Source of the DNA: Marthasterias glacialis
Lineage: Eukaryota; Echinodermata; Asteroidea; Forcipulatida; Asteriidae
Length of the DNA stretch: 64,000 nt
Direction: 5' to 3'
NCBI GenBank assembly: GCA_911728455.2
Contig: OU452227.1
Location: 20,927,431 to 20,991,430 of the forward strand
The notes beneath the pieces were generated by a model that worked only from the letters and a program-made list of their open reading frames with translations, ran no database searches and was not told where the DNA came from. Below are positions 45,340 to 54,189 of the stretch, piece by piece; position 1 is the stretch's first letter, and each line of letters opens with the position of its first letter. Both the position numbers and the translations under genes were made by a program.

Positions 45340-45830
45340 TGGAGGTGGTGGCTCTAAAAAGAACCAGTGGTAAACTCCACGTTTCGAACAGTATGTTCTG
45401 TTCTTCATCAGGAGACTGCTGGATTCTAAAGATACTGCTGCTTATGTGTGTGAGAGCGTTGGACTGTGTTGCTTGGTGCGTTGGACTGTGTTGCTTGGTG
45501 CACTGGACTGCTGAGACGGGAAGCTGGTACTGTGTGGTGGTGCTGAATCCTGTGACTGGGGGGCAGTTGTATGACTGCTCATTCGGGTGTGACAGTAGGG
45601 CCAGGGTGGTAGAGGGGACTAGACCTAACTAGGGTGACTTCGGGTATAGAGGACCCTAGGTCGGGGAGGGGATGGTCTTGCTTGTGTTCTTGAATGGCGT
45701 TGGACGCCAGATGTCGCTGATGTGTAGGCTGATGGCCTCCAGTATGCGGCGGGAGTGCCATCTTGGTATGCTGGTGATGTAGATATTTTATTATTGTTTT
45801 CCCACTTTGAGAACATCTAAGATGCGACCG
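45340..45830 (-). mobile_element. possible Penelope-like element remnant
   Basis: On the minus strand a ribozyme-like CTGATGA..GAAAC motif (45,360-45,425) stands downstream of a stretch (45,579-45,816) whose translation I cannot place. CTGATGAAG..CGAAACGTGGAGT sequences are typical of Penelope-like element termini. A GTTGGACTGTGTTGCTTGGTGC unit is repeated at 45,459-45,502. Assignment is weak. Confidence 0.3.
45360..45425 (-). ncRNA. hammerhead-ribozyme-like motif
   Basis: On the minus strand CTGATGA (45,411-45,405) is followed by a 6-bp stem GAACAG/CTGTTC with loop AACATA, then GAAAC, then a 4-bp hairpin GTGG/CCAC with loop AGTTTA. This is the order of the hammerhead core. One extra A precedes the GAACAG stem, and the cleavage-site triplet and stem I are not clear, so activity is doubtful. 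Confidence 0.35.
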
Positions 45831-45848
45831 TTTTCAAAATTTACTGAC

Positions 45849-46067
45849 CTTGTACTTCGGCAGCCATTCTCGTTTAATGTAGTCCTGAAGACACTTGCTA
45901 TTCTTCCAGACATCGCTCGATTCCAAACTGGCTCTTGCAGTATCGAATTCCTCTTTTGCTGGTAGCTCTTGCCACTCGATTGAGCATGGCGATGACGTGA
46001 TCCCTTGCCGATGCCCACCTCTCCCATGCTTGCAAACGGTGAAAGTCACACAGGAGTACATCACAGT
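45849..46067 (-). pseudogene. MULE-type locus, exon 5
   Basis: Acceptor CCCATGCAG. It encodes DCDVLLCDFHRLQAWERW, then after a one-base frame change SLESSDVWKNSKCLQDYI and REWLPKYK, ending at a GTCAGT donor. CDFHR-QAWERW is a signature of MULE/SWIM-family transposases. Confidence 0.8.
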
Positions 46068-46175
46068 CTGCATGGGTCAATATTACGAACATATTTGAAA
46101 TTGGTTTAGACAGTTAAACTTTAAAAATGAACCATGCAAAGTCTCTGCCTTTGATTTTCGTGATCTTCATTGTCA

Positions 46176-46352
46176 ATAGACCTTTATCATGGTGCAGCCA
46201 TCTTGTTTTTCTCCCATTCAAATCAATGTGACCAAACCGAGGCTGGAAGGGCACATAGTCAGGTTCCTTTTTTAACAACGAACATCAGCATCCATTACTG
46301 TATTGGATGTAGGGCACATGGCCAAGATGGTTGCAGCATGATAAAGGTCTAT
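46176..46352. mobile_element. ATAGACC-ended miniature element
   Basis: The TIR is about 30 bp: ATAGACCTTTATCATGGTGC at the left and GCAGCATGATAAAGGTCTAT at the right, with two mismatches before CATCTTG. It is 177 bp with no coding. It lies in the intron between transposase exons 4 and 5. The first seven bases are shared with the ends of the 18,536 and 41,142 elements. Confidence 0.82.
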
Positions 46353-46460
46353 AGGGGCAACAGCCGCATCTCATTCATCATGCTAACCATAATATGTTGA
46401 CGGGAGATGTATTAGCTGTATGGATGATAGAGGGATGATGAAAATGTGTAAGAAACCTAC

Positions 46461-46639
46461 CTGGAAAAACCTCCTCTACGGCGAATATTTCAGCATCGAT
46501 GTTGTCGGTCATGACATAAGTGGGAGTCCACTCCTGGTTCCACTCCTTCAGGATTTGAAGGGCCTCTTGGATCGATGAGGTCTTTTCATCTTGTGTGATG
46601 AACGTAGCTACCACCATGTATTAAAACTGGTCTTAACAG
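46461..46639 (-). pseudogene. MULE-type locus, DDE exon 4 (second Asp)
   Basis: Acceptor TTTTTTTGTAG; encodes AVKTSFN, then, after a frame change at the TGGTGG near 46,615, VVATFITQDEKTSSIQEAL, NQEWTPTYVMTDN (second catalytic Asp) and FAVEEVFP. Donor GTAGGT, phase 1. The split Gly/Asp codon joins the next exon as VFP-DCDVLLCDFHR, exactly the family sequence, which strongly supports the intron. Confidence 0.8.
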
Positions 46640-46746
46640 CTACAAAAAAATAGCAGGAGTGCATATCTGTACAAACCAAATTAGGAGAAGATGAACGAAG
46701 AAGTCATATGCAGGACCTAACGGGATGTAACTTTTCATTTATAAAT

Positions 46747-47119
46747 CAGGGCTCACGCTTAGCACTAGCCCGGCGTACATTGTCTGGTAAAAACTGTTAT
46801 GGGCTAGTAAACACCACTTCTCAACTTGCCCTGTGGGCTACTAAAAACTGTGCAACTTACTTGTTCATAATGCTCATACTTCTTCCTTTTTAGATGTGTA
46901 CAATACATTTTAGAAATGTGTTAATTTATTTTTGAGTGTGTGAGTGTAACTTCATTTGACAGCTAAATTGGTTGTGATCGCTACCATTAGTATCAGAAAG
47001 ATACATTTATGACAAAACGTGTTTAAAATTTGGGCAACAAAAACTTCCTGGGGGCAAGTAAAATGCACAGTTTACTAGCCCCTTGGGCTACTTTACAAAA
47101 AGCTTAAGCGCAAGTGCTG
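46747..47119. mobile_element. hAT-like miniature element, degenerate
   Basis: The left end CAGGGCTCACGCTTAG and the right end CTTAAGCGCAAGTGCTG are imperfect inverted repeats; GGGCTAGTAAAC and GTTTACTAGCCC blocks are also inverted. No 8-bp target duplication is readable. It lies between transposase exons 3 and 4 and may have removed a small exon there. Confidence 0.45.
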
Positions 47120-47153
47120 TAAACTACAACTGCGAACGCATAAAACTGTATAC

Positions 47154-47264
47154 ATACTGGACTGTTTTGTACGTAGCATCTAGAAAGGTCATTTCTTCTC
47201 CATATTTCAGAAGTAGCCGTTTCTGCCAAGTTGACTGATGGACAAAGACCAGCGATGTTGAGTC
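47154..47264 (-). pseudogene. MULE-type locus, DDE exon 3 (first Asp)
   Basis: 111 nt, frame open throughout: LVFVHQSTWQKRLLLKYG then EMTFLDATYKTVQY. The FLDATYKT motif carries the first catalytic aspartate of MULE transposases. The donor is GTATAC after TAT. The residues usually following (ALPLFF) are not visible before the next block, so a small exon is missing or deleted. Confidence 0.75.
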
Positions 47265-47927
47265 CTATGCCGTAGAATAGGTAATCAACTATTATGATAG
47301 ACAATTGAATTAGGGTTCAAAGGTGAATTTAATTATTCTTGTTATTAAACAAAATACACAGTTACTTTCTGTTTAATGTTGGTATGTAGGCTGCTTTATG
47401 AAACGTAAAAAAACAGATAAAATAAGTGCATTACGGCGCAAATGTCACTTTGTCAGTTGTGTGCAAATGGGGGCCTTTTGTACACTCCACGATATTTTGC
47501 CACCAAGATTTATTTTCTAGAGTTAAGAGGCTCTTGATTATTCCACACTCCATTTCAACGGCGAAGGAGGTTTATACGAGGCTCTAGTTCTGTCCAAATA
47601 GACCAACGCTATACAATAGTCGACGTCCTTTTTCTATACTTCATCCTTAACTGTGACCCCAATCATAATTTCAACTCTCCCTTTTCAAAAAACATATGTG
47701 ATCAATTTGGAAGTTACAAGAACACTGAAAGGTTGAGGGAAATGGCAAAAATGGCCAAAAATTGTTGCAAAACAAACCTTTTTTACCAACTGAAACTACA
47801 ACATTTGTAACTTTATCTTAAAAAGTAAATCTTTGTTCTATTTCATATTTTCAACATTTTATCATACCAGTCTATCACAGTGATGTGTGCTACACTTGTG
47901 AGGATCCCGTTCGTCTTTGCTCCTTAC
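47265..47927. other. intron-like gap of the MULE-type locus
   Basis: No further family motif was recognised between exons 2 and 3, although the phases (1 and 0) imply at least one missing exon. Confidence 0.35.
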
Positions 47928-48095
47928 GTCTTCGTTTGACAGTTTCCTGCCATTCTCTTCCGTGGTGACAGTCCAGAACCTTGGATCCAAGGATGATGTA
48001 AGGCACACCATCGTACTTCAAAGCGCATGGGCCTGTATTATAATTGTCCTCACTTTGGACATCTTGCCAGCGAATTCGACTCTTGGGGCCAAATT
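47928..48095 (-). pseudogene. MULE-type locus, N-terminal DNA-binding-like exon 2
   Basis: 168 nt, acceptor TTTTCCAG, donor GTAAGG, phase 1 to 1, uninterrupted. It encodes FGPKSRIRWQDV, then GPCALKYDGVPYIILGSKVL and DCHHGREW. This resembles the N-terminal module of metazoan MULE/SWIM proteins and CARF-like proteins (basic R-x-R-W, FDG-x-P-F, LDCQHG). It is probably a zinc or DNA contact region ahead of the transposase. Confidence 0.6.
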
Positions 48096-48532
48096 CTGGA
48101 AAAGGTAAATGTATTCCCGAATTCTTTATTTAAAAAAAATGGTTAACAGCGAGTTAAGCTGCTGGGTTATATCAGAAAGTGAAATTAAAGTTGTTTTGAA
48201 CAGGCACATACCTGAAACAAATGTCGGGGGAAGGGGGAGAGGGTGGCCGGACCCACTCCGGCACTCTGGGAGCAAACAAAATGACATTATGGCAAACTGA
48301 GCAGAACTAATATTGTTCCAGCAAAAAGGGGGGGGATTTGTTACAGTATGCCTATGTAAAAGGAACACAGACACTAACTGTGTTACCTGTAGCCCCCGGA
48401 AAAATAAATAATTAAATCCAACCCGGGAGCGCCCCAAACAACGTCGGACGCTACTACTGCTACTACTAGCTACTACCTAGGCCAACCGATTTTATAACAA
48501 AACATTTTAAATCTTCTTACCAGCTCCCTTAC

Positions 48533-48596
48533 CAAATGTCTTCGAGTACAGGACAACATAAGAGGAATGCGTGTCGATTTCATTGGCTTCTTGAAG
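48533..48596 (-). pseudogene. MULE-type locus, N-terminal exon 1
   Basis: 64 nt between a TATTCCCAG acceptor and a GTAAGG donor. It encodes LQEANEIDTHSSYVVLYSKT-F and ends phase 1. Joined to the next block (phase 1) it gives SKT-FEFGPKSR. Short N-terminal exon; the assignment rests on phase and order. Confidence 0.5.
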
Positions 48597-48929
48597 CTGG
48601 GAATACTTTGTTTAGAAAAAACATAATCGAAGTTGGGGGCAATCTGAACATCAAAATTAGTTCGTGCCATTGCGCTGTTTCGCGGGTCTGGTGCATAAAA
48701 CAAGAGAGCTCTGCATGCAACACGGTATGCCTATGCAACACACCCTCATGTTCAATCCCATACACATTAAACATTACATACTACTAATAAAGTAAAACAA
48801 AACACATGAACCGCATCAAAACCTTCCGGACCTTGCGCCTCTCGCCGGAAAACTTTATACTATTATAATGAATAAGTCACTCACAATTAGCCACACTTCT
48901 TTACTTCTATGACGTTGGCTTAAATTGTG

Positions 48930-49185
48930 ATAATTTCAACCCTGCGCCTTGTGATACAGCGCTTTCCACAATGTAGCAAAATTCCCAGCCAATCAGAAGC
49001 GATGGGGTCAGCATGCATTAAACTCATCCACATTGTGATTGGCTAACCTTTTTGAAACTTCATGATTAATTCAACATAAACAAACGCAAAATCAAGTTGG
49101 AAAAGGCCCTCACGGCTTCGCCACTCGATCGTGCGTGTTGACTTGTATTGGTCTTCGCGGCTATACGAGGGCATTCACGAAAGGC
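48930..49185 (+). repeat. inverted relative of 32,317-32,505
   Basis: See the entry at 32,317. The shared blocks are CGCCTTGTGATACAGCG, GGCCCTCACGGCTTCG and TTGGTCTTCGCGG. It directly precedes the duplicated segment at 49,195. Confidence 0.5.
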
Positions 49186-49194
49186 TAATTTTCT

Positions 49195-49612
49195 GTAAAA
49201 CAATATTTTCAAGGTGATAACAGAGTTTGAAAATTGGCCTTTGAACAAAAGCTTTCTGTTGTGTAAAAATGTGTGTTTACGCTGGAGTGGTCAAACAGTG
49301 CGGTCACCAACGATTGTTTACATCTAAACAATTCGAGAATTAACCAGACGATTAACAATCATGTGGGTTTTAACAGCTCTATAAAACCAAAAGAAAGAAA
49401 GAGTAAGAGAGATCTAGCTCAGGATAGTGTCAAATCGCTGGTTCTAATCCCACCTAATCCCACCACTGAGTGAAATAGTGCTCGATAACTATACAACAAT
49501 GATTTTTAAAGTTTTTCTGAAAACCTTGTTTTCTTTAGTCTGTGTGTATTTGGAGGTGCACAAGCACAACAACACTGAAAGAGGGCAGGGTCTAGCATGA
49601 CTGTTCAAGTTT
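49195..49612 (+). repeat. duplicated segment with preserved ORF (partner at 28,525)
   Basis: It is the counterpart of 28,525-28,945, starting TAAAACAATATTTTCAAGG. The open frame 49,273-49,473 keeps the same C-terminal half and stop as its partner (NNHVGFNSSIKP, KRDLAQDS, SLVLIPPNPTTE). Its 5' part is shorter because the upstream ATG context is lost. Confidence 0.5.
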
Positions 49613-50475
49613 CAAAACTCTTGCAAATTTGCAGTTTGCCTTTACTTGTGTAAAGTACAAAACCAGTGAATTTGAGTGATTTGAGAGAGTAGATTGGAGG
49701 GGATTCAAATGACATGCTATTGGAAAGTGTGTCAAGTCCTGACACTTTAAGAAAGGTTTTCAGTCATTTTATTCAACGAAAGCATCCAGCATGTAGTCGC
49801 AACCTCGTTTTCATGGACGCTCGATCTAATCATAATGGGGTTTTTTTTCTGGTATGCCATGCTCCATCTAATGAGGGGAGTGATTTTTACATGCTGCACA
49901 TGAGGACGATGGTGACGTAGCCGAGACCGTACTGAAATGCACATGTGTAAAGAATGACTTGGTTGCTCTACTCATTTTGTGCAGGTGCCTACCAATAACC
50001 ACCTCCAGACTACATAATGTCTAGAACTACAAGTTTTGCATTTTGTTTTATGAATAAATTTCACCCGAAGCAATCTCAAGGAGCAGTTTAAATGGCCTTA
50101 AACGAAATAAACAAACTTTCAGCTTCCAGCATCATTTCAAATTAGGAAAATCCACTCTCGTAATTTTTGTTCACATTGTAGAGAAGCTGTACACTCAGGA
50201 TATCAGTTTTAGTGTAGTGGAGACTGACGCCCTTCCAGCGTATTATCTAAATGAGTAATTCGGGCTGAGGTTAGAGTTTTCTGACTGCAAACAATCTCCA
50301 GCATTACATTTTCTAGAGTGTTCGCTTTTGCAGACATTTTTCAAGAGGTTTGCGTGTTGTACAATTGTATGTTGCATCACATATATACACAGAAAATAAA
50401 AACACAGTCAAGCTTTCATACCAGTCACACAACAACAAATTCTTAAGAACTAAAATTTTTCACATTTGTTTTCAG
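49613..50475. other. no gene recognised
   Basis: The plus frame 49,714-49,920 and the minus frame 49,747-49,944 overlap and match nothing I recognise. The sequence is AT-rich and intron-like. Confidence 0.35.
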
Positions 50476-50595
50476 AAGCTTGTTCAGCCATTTCAGCTGA
50501 GATTGTGCCACAGACACCACGACATGGAGATGGCATTGTGACAAAAGATCAACTTGCTAATCTTGGATCTTGGGATGAGGTAGCTCAACATCTGG
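50476..50595 (+). CDS. symmetric exon with death-fold-like sequence
   Basis: 120 nt between a TTTGTTTTCAG acceptor and a GTATGT donor, phase 1 at both ends, no stop. It encodes CSAISAEIVPQTPRHGDG then IVTKDQLANLGSWDEVAQHL. The pattern D-x-x-L-x-x-L-x-x-W-x-x-V-A-x-x-L-G is that of helices 1-2 of death-domain-fold proteins, and reading through the donor gives LGMSKGNIFKFKEGN before a stop, which would extend helix 3. Either the exon ends at 50595 or this is the 3' end of a truncated domain. Its phase matches the 22-codon units at 27.7 and 32.0 kb, so it may belong to the same gene. Host gene unknown. Confidence 0.35.
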
Positions 50596-50819
50596 GTATG
50601 TCTAAGGGAAACATTTTCAAATTTAAAGAGGGGAACAGATAACAACAGATAAGGTACAGATATTGCCATTGGTCTCAGGTTTTTAAGATAATGAATCTGA
50701 AAATCCTACTGTGGGATAATTAGTTCAGAAATGCATTGAAAGAGAAACTGTTGATAAGGAAACGTATGCCTTTCTATTGAAATAGACCAGAAGCGGGAAT
50801 TGTCAAATCTTAACCACTA
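50596..50819. other. no feature recognised
   Basis: Intron-like sequence after the donor; nothing identified. Confidence 0.3.
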
Positions 50820-51351
50820 CAGGCCTGATGCATCACGGAGGCAATTGCCTCCATGCCCATGGTCCTTGCCTTGGTGCCCTTTAAAATGTTCAAATAGAAA
50901 TGGACAATTTTCTCATAGAGGTACCCTTAACCATGGAGAAAATACCTTGGTGCCCTTGCCCTATCAAGAACGAAGCATACCGGCCTGCTCCAATTAAAAA
51001 TCAGACTATTACATGCAGGTCTGATACCTCTCAGACAGGGGTGGGAGCTGAACTGTTTTTTTTTCCTCTTGCCCCCCCCCCCCCCTCTCCTTTGCCCCCT
51101 CTTGCCCCAAGTGAGATTGAAAAAAATGCACAAATTAATGGTTCGATACATCAAAAGCCTCCCCAAATTATGTCTTTGACCCCATGAAAATATCTTAACG
51201 TGACTGTTCATAGAGGCATTTGCCTCAGTGCCCCAGGACATTGCCTTGGTGCCCCATGAAATGTCTAGTTACAAATTGTCATTTCCCTTATAGAGGTGTC
51301 CTTTACTAAGGAAAAGCTGCCTGCCCTTACAACACTGAAGTATCAGGCCTG
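50820..51351. repeat. CAGGCCTGAT-ended repeat, possibly two nested copies
   Basis: The left end CAGGCCTGATGCATC and the right end GTATCAGGCCTG are inverted. GCCTTGGTGCCC segments occur at 50,869, 50,949 and 51,243. The interior poly-C tract (about 51,075) gives a spurious proline-rich frame. Related in style to the element at 44,610. No clear target duplication. Confidence 0.45.
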
Positions 51352-51647
51352 ACATATAAAAAAAAAAATCGTATTGTAGTTACAGTGTTGCTTTAAAAGA
51401 AATATTTAAAAAACACCAATGCCACTGTGTCAATAAAAGTCTGTGATGTATGCAGAAATCGAATGGTTCTAACATAGTTCTCAAACCTTCATCAAATGGA
51501 AAGTTCGGTCTTGAAAAATGCCATCCAAAAGAAGTATGTTTGTAAAAAGATTTATGATTGAACCTTGGATTGTGTTTTTCTTGTGAAATGTAGATGTCTT
51601 TTTGTCAAGATTTAAGTACTCAGTTATGTCAAAAGACTCGCTAAGAG

Positions 51648-51945
51648 TGTCGTTGGCTGAGTGGTCTAGTGCACGAGGCTAAAGTTCTGGTGTTATCAAA
51701 GTGTGGGTTCGAGTTCCGGTCATGGCACGAGTGTCCTTGAGCAAGACACTTAAACCCTAACTGCTTCGTCCTTTGGATTTGATGAAAGACTTAGTTCTCA
51801 TGTGTTGTGTAATGCACACCAACAACACAGTACTGTTTCGGTAAGAGAAGGGGTTTGCCCTGGTGTTTTTGGCATGGTTGGCTGCAGATTGCACTGCATC
51901 ACCTTGTAAATCCTTGCAAGGAGTTACATGTGTAACATAAATGGG
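51648..51945 (+). mobile_element. tRNA-headed SINE, second full copy
   Basis: A box TGGCTGAGTGG, B box GGTTCGAGTTCC, then CCTTGAGCAAGACACTTAAA, as in the 42,875 copy, followed by a diverged body (GCACACCAACAACACAG, GGTAAGAGAAGGGGTTTGCC). Confidence 0.75.
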
Positions 51946-52261
51946 CCTCATAATTGAAAACAGCTCTGCATACCTTTTGTATAATAATGAGTGTTTGAGG
52001 CACCCCTTCAAAAAGCATTTTATAAAAATTGTGCATTTTTCACAAGAAACTTTTACTCTCTTACATGTATACATGTACCTACAAAATGTTTGCTATGGTA
52101 TGGTCGTTTTGTCCTGTTTTATATGAATTTACATGTATGTGACATGGACCAATTTCATAGTGTTGCAAAGCACAAGAAATGTGTTTCCAGCCATGCCAAG
52201 AAGCAATATGATTAGTAATGGGTTTGGTTGGTTCTCAAATATTTAAGTTCATTCATTGCCA

Positions 52262-52520
52262 ATTCTCATTTAATGGGCCCAGTTTCAATGAGACAAACAC
52301 AAAGTAGCGATAGTCCTGGGCCCAATTTTATCAAACCGTGAAGCACATAAATTTGCTCATCATAGAAAAATCAAAACAAGAACCCTTGCAGACTGGGCAG
52401 TTTGGCAAGTGTGTGGCCCAATTCCTCCAATATCCTCTTCCCCTATGTCACACCACACCAAGTTGTCTAGCCTTAGACATTCTTGGCTTGCCTGATCCTG
52501 TGAGGGCCCAATTTCTTAGA
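52262..52520. repeat. GGGCCCAATTT-type repeat cluster
   Basis: GGGCCCAGTTTCAATGAGAC, GGGCCCAATTTTATC and GGGCCCAATTTCTTAG lie within 250 bp. They resemble the 2,343 repeat and look like fragments of one interspersed family. Confidence 0.4.
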
Positions 52521-52567
52521 AGGATTTGGGACTGTAAGTAAATGTACTGGTTACTGGTACCCTGCTT

Positions 52568-52790
52568 ATTTTTGCTTTGCGGATTTATTTGTTGAATGAT
52601 TTTTTTTTTGCTGCTGATCTATGATCAGCTTGCCCAAACTGGGCACTGGTCATTCAGTTTTATCCCAGTATTACTTTTGCTTTGCGGATTTATTTGTTGA
52701 ATGATTTTTTTTTTTTTGCTGCTGATCTATGATCAGCTTTCCCAAACTGGGCACTGGCCATTCAGTTTTGTCCCAGTATAATTTTGAATG
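52568..52790 (+). repeat. tandem duplication, unit about 105 bp
   Basis: Two nearly identical units begin TTTGCTTTGCGGATTTATTT (52,571 and 52,676) and end CATTCAGTTTTATCCCAGTA. They differ mainly in a T-run length and a few bases. Each contains the palindrome TGATCTATGATCA. No coding. Confidence 0.9.
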
Positions 52791-53468
52791 TTAAGTTGTT
52801 GTATAAATGTATAAATATTTAAGGAGAAACAAGTAGACAAGTTTTTAAATTAGCTTTGTACATGTGGTCTGATTTAACAGAAATCCAAAAGATGTTCATT
52901 ATTAAGATGAGTAAGGAAGTAAATTTATCTCAGTTTGATAAGCAAAATTGTTTCTGGTACAAACCACCTCAAAGAATTCAAAACTGAGCTGTTGTACATT
53001 TAGAATCAGGCTGTAATCAATAATAAATCATTTAGAAGTATCGATGGAGATCTTAAACCCACAATCATGTATTAACCATATAGGAACATTTGTTTTCCTT
53101 ACGCTTTTGCACTGTACAGCTTTTTTAATCTTTTAAACAACTGATATACAGTACTTATTTTCCTATAAAATTGATATGTATTGTTATTGAAAACTTTGAG
53201 TAACAGTAAAACAATATCTGTGTAACTATTGTTAAATACTTTTTATATTTCAGTCTCGTCAGTTTTACATGTAAGGAAAGAAGTGTTTGTTCCGAGAAGA
53301 ACCAGAACTGAAGACGCACAGAGCGCACTGTTTGGAACTTAAAGACTCATCTCACCTCTGGTTCTTCTTCAAACCAGCACTTCCTTCAAGAAGAGATGAT
53401 GCAATGGTTGTCTCAACACCATGCAAAGCTTCAAATCTTACTTTTTACATGTCTAAGGTACAAAAGTG
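52791..53468. other. no gene recognised
   Basis: AT-rich. The plus frame 53,287-53,472 follows an intron-like TTTTATATTTCAG at about 53,241-53,253 but matches nothing I recognise. Confidence 0.35.
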
Positions 53469-53472
53469 TTAA

Positions 53473-53767
53473 AGGGCCACAAAAATTACTTTTTTGAAAA
53501 CGCTATGGCGAGATAGTAACTCGCCGCGACGATATAGCAACTCGCCGCGGCGAAATAGTAATCTCGCCGCAACAAGTTACTATCTCACCATGGCAAGTTA
53601 CTATCTCGCCGCGGCGAATTACTATCTTGATAGTAACTATCGAGATAGTAACTCGCCGCGGCGAGTTACTATCTCGCCGCGGCGAGTTACTGTCTCGATA
53701 GTAACTATCTAGATAGTAACTCACCGTGGCGAGATAGCGTTTTCCAAAAAAAAAAAATTGTGGCCCT
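53473..53767. mobile_element. TTAA-flanked miniature element made of palindromes
   Basis: TTAA precedes (53,469-53,472) and follows (53,768-53,771) inverted ends AGGGCCACAA and TTGTGGCCCT; the TIR extends, with poly-T/A length changes, to GAAAACGCTAT and ATAGCGTTTT. The interior is a run of GAGATAGTAACTCGCC and GGCGAGTTACTATCTC units in both orientations with CGCCGCGGCG centres. TTAA duplications occur in piggyBac and Kolobok elements. It has no transposase; the ORFs on both strands (NSPRR repeats) are artefacts of the repeat. Confidence 0.88.
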
Positions 53768-53771
53768 TTAA

Positions 53772-54189
53772 AGCTTCCATACTAAGATTTACTCAAGTGA
53801 GATTGTGGTTGAAAGAAGGCAAACCGAAGAGAAAAAGGTAACTAGAAAGGAGTAGTGATGATTAACCTTTTCCCACTGGGAATCTTCAGGTTTTTCCCCG
53901 TCTAGCCTGTTGGGATTATTTTGTCAGAATTGCCAGAATCATATTTTTTAAGAGTACCGCTGGCACAAAGAAACCTTGACTTGACAAAGCCAAGAGAACA
54001 AAGATTCTCAGAGAAACACCAGGATTTGTACTCATGTACCATGAAGTGCAAAATCTGGGCCGTGAGCTACGGCCCAGGATTGGTCCTTAAATTCAGAACC
54101 AAGGCTGGATACTCGGTTTGCTCCGACTTGCCACCATTGAGCAGAAATACAATGAATGAACAACAAATTGGTGGAAGTCTCTCAATCAG
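53772..54189. other. no gene recognised
   Basis: The plus frame 53,921-54,238 has no recognised domain and runs into the satellite. A GT-rich donor-like site is at about 53,837. Confidence 0.3.

Larger units (their letters stand above)
40570..48596 (-). pseudogene. multi-exon MULE transposase / SWIM / Ulp1-like peptidase / PHD finger locus
   Basis: Read on the minus strand, exon remnants from 48,596 down to 40,580 give in order: an N-terminal module, the MULE DDE transposase (LDATYKT, VMTDN, LCDFHR, TNNGLE), a SWIM zinc finger, a coiled-coil segment, an acidic linker, a Ulp1/SENP-like C48 peptidase and a PHD finger. MULE transposases with SWIM fingers are known, and some plant MULEs encode Ulp1 domains; the full series with a PHD finger here could be an autonomous element or a gene derived from one. 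Frameshifts, a TGA at the peptidase's catalytic Cys position and several inserted elements make this copy very probably dead. No terminal inverted repeats of a parent element were found. Confidence 0.75.

Noticed and set aside
53494..53724. Opposed frames with NSPRR/TISPRR repeats
   Set aside because: They are translations of the palindromic GAGATAGTAACTCGCC units inside a TTAA miniature element.
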